Source of the DNA: JBAXLO01 sp037134755 | GTDB lineage: Bacteria; Bacteroidota; Bacteroidia; Bacteroidales; JACABE01 | Assembly: GCA_037134755.1 (NCBI GenBank) | Contig: JBAXLO010000024.1 | Location: forward strand, 1 to 32,337 | Direction: 5' to 3' | Length of the DNA: 32,337 nt | Part shown: one piece after another, positions 32,323-32,337 of the stretch | Numbering within the stretch: position 1 is the first letter of the stretch | How the letters are laid out: every line of letters starts with the position of its first letter | Made by a program: the position numbers and the translations under genes | Notes under the pieces: generated by a model | Databases searched by the model: none | Told to the model about the DNA's origin: nothing | What the model saw: the letters and a program-made list of their open reading frames with translations, nothing else

Positions 32323-32337
32323 TACACCTAATTATTA

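Overview
The window comes from an AT-rich member of the Bacteroidota, not identifiable to species from sequence alone. The evidence is the TAnnTTTG -7 promoter boxes, near absence of Shine-Dalgarno sequences, an outer-membrane beta-barrel, DUF6600-type and YceI proteins, and small histidine-rich helical proteins. There are no rRNA, tRNA, phage or IS genes and no CRISPR array.

Region 1 (1-1169) holds a palindromic intergenic repeat cluster and one unrecognised gene. Region 2 (1170-17947) is a large envelope and general-stress locus. A leftward unit carries three paralogous His-rich helical proteins, a YceI protein and a triple heavy-metal-binding-domain protein. Four rightward units follow: a one-TM small protein plus a Ca2+/Na+,K+-type P-ATPase; a TerB-like protein; a DUF6600-type surface protein; and a run of CsbD, coiled-coil stress protein, beta-barrel, Gly/His/Asn-rich secreted protein, lmo0937-type membrane peptide, TM-anchored protein, YtxH and cupin-like protein. 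A second gene string encodes a holin-like membrane protein, its partner, an AI-2E exporter, a GH130 enzyme and a GT4 glycosyltransferase fusion, the last three with overlapping reading frames.

The main discovery is a shared promoter architecture. Five transcription starts (one leftward, four rightward) carry the same 64-bp module: GTGAATGATGTAA, a second ATGTAA exactly 21 bp after the first, then TAnnTTTG exactly 28 bp after the second. No gap or slippage occurs between copies. Three of the five leaders also carry a small inverted repeat whose arms differ in a compensated way. Two non-coding tandem arrays (6466-6665 and 12226-12501) have the same 21-bp period and contain ATGTA-like cores, so they may be binding-site arrays for the same unknown regulator. 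The regulated families (CsbD, YtxH, lmo0937-type) are known from Gram-positive general stress regulons, so this looks like a Bacteroidota stress regulon with its own activator, which is not encoded in the window.

Region 3 (17948-27417) is a chemosensory operon: CheW, CheR-TPR, CheW, a two-TM receptor, CheA fused to a receiver, CheB, and a receiver-histidine kinase. It has no flagellar genes and no free CheY, so its output is probably not flagellar; the layout resembles the Frz system of Myxococcus. It ends at a good terminator. Region 4 (27530-32322, leftward) has a 1076-residue fused iron-sulfur flavoprotein, in which HcnA/B/C-like or dye-linked dehydrogenase-like subunits are joined in one chain, and an SDR-DUF2867 protein.
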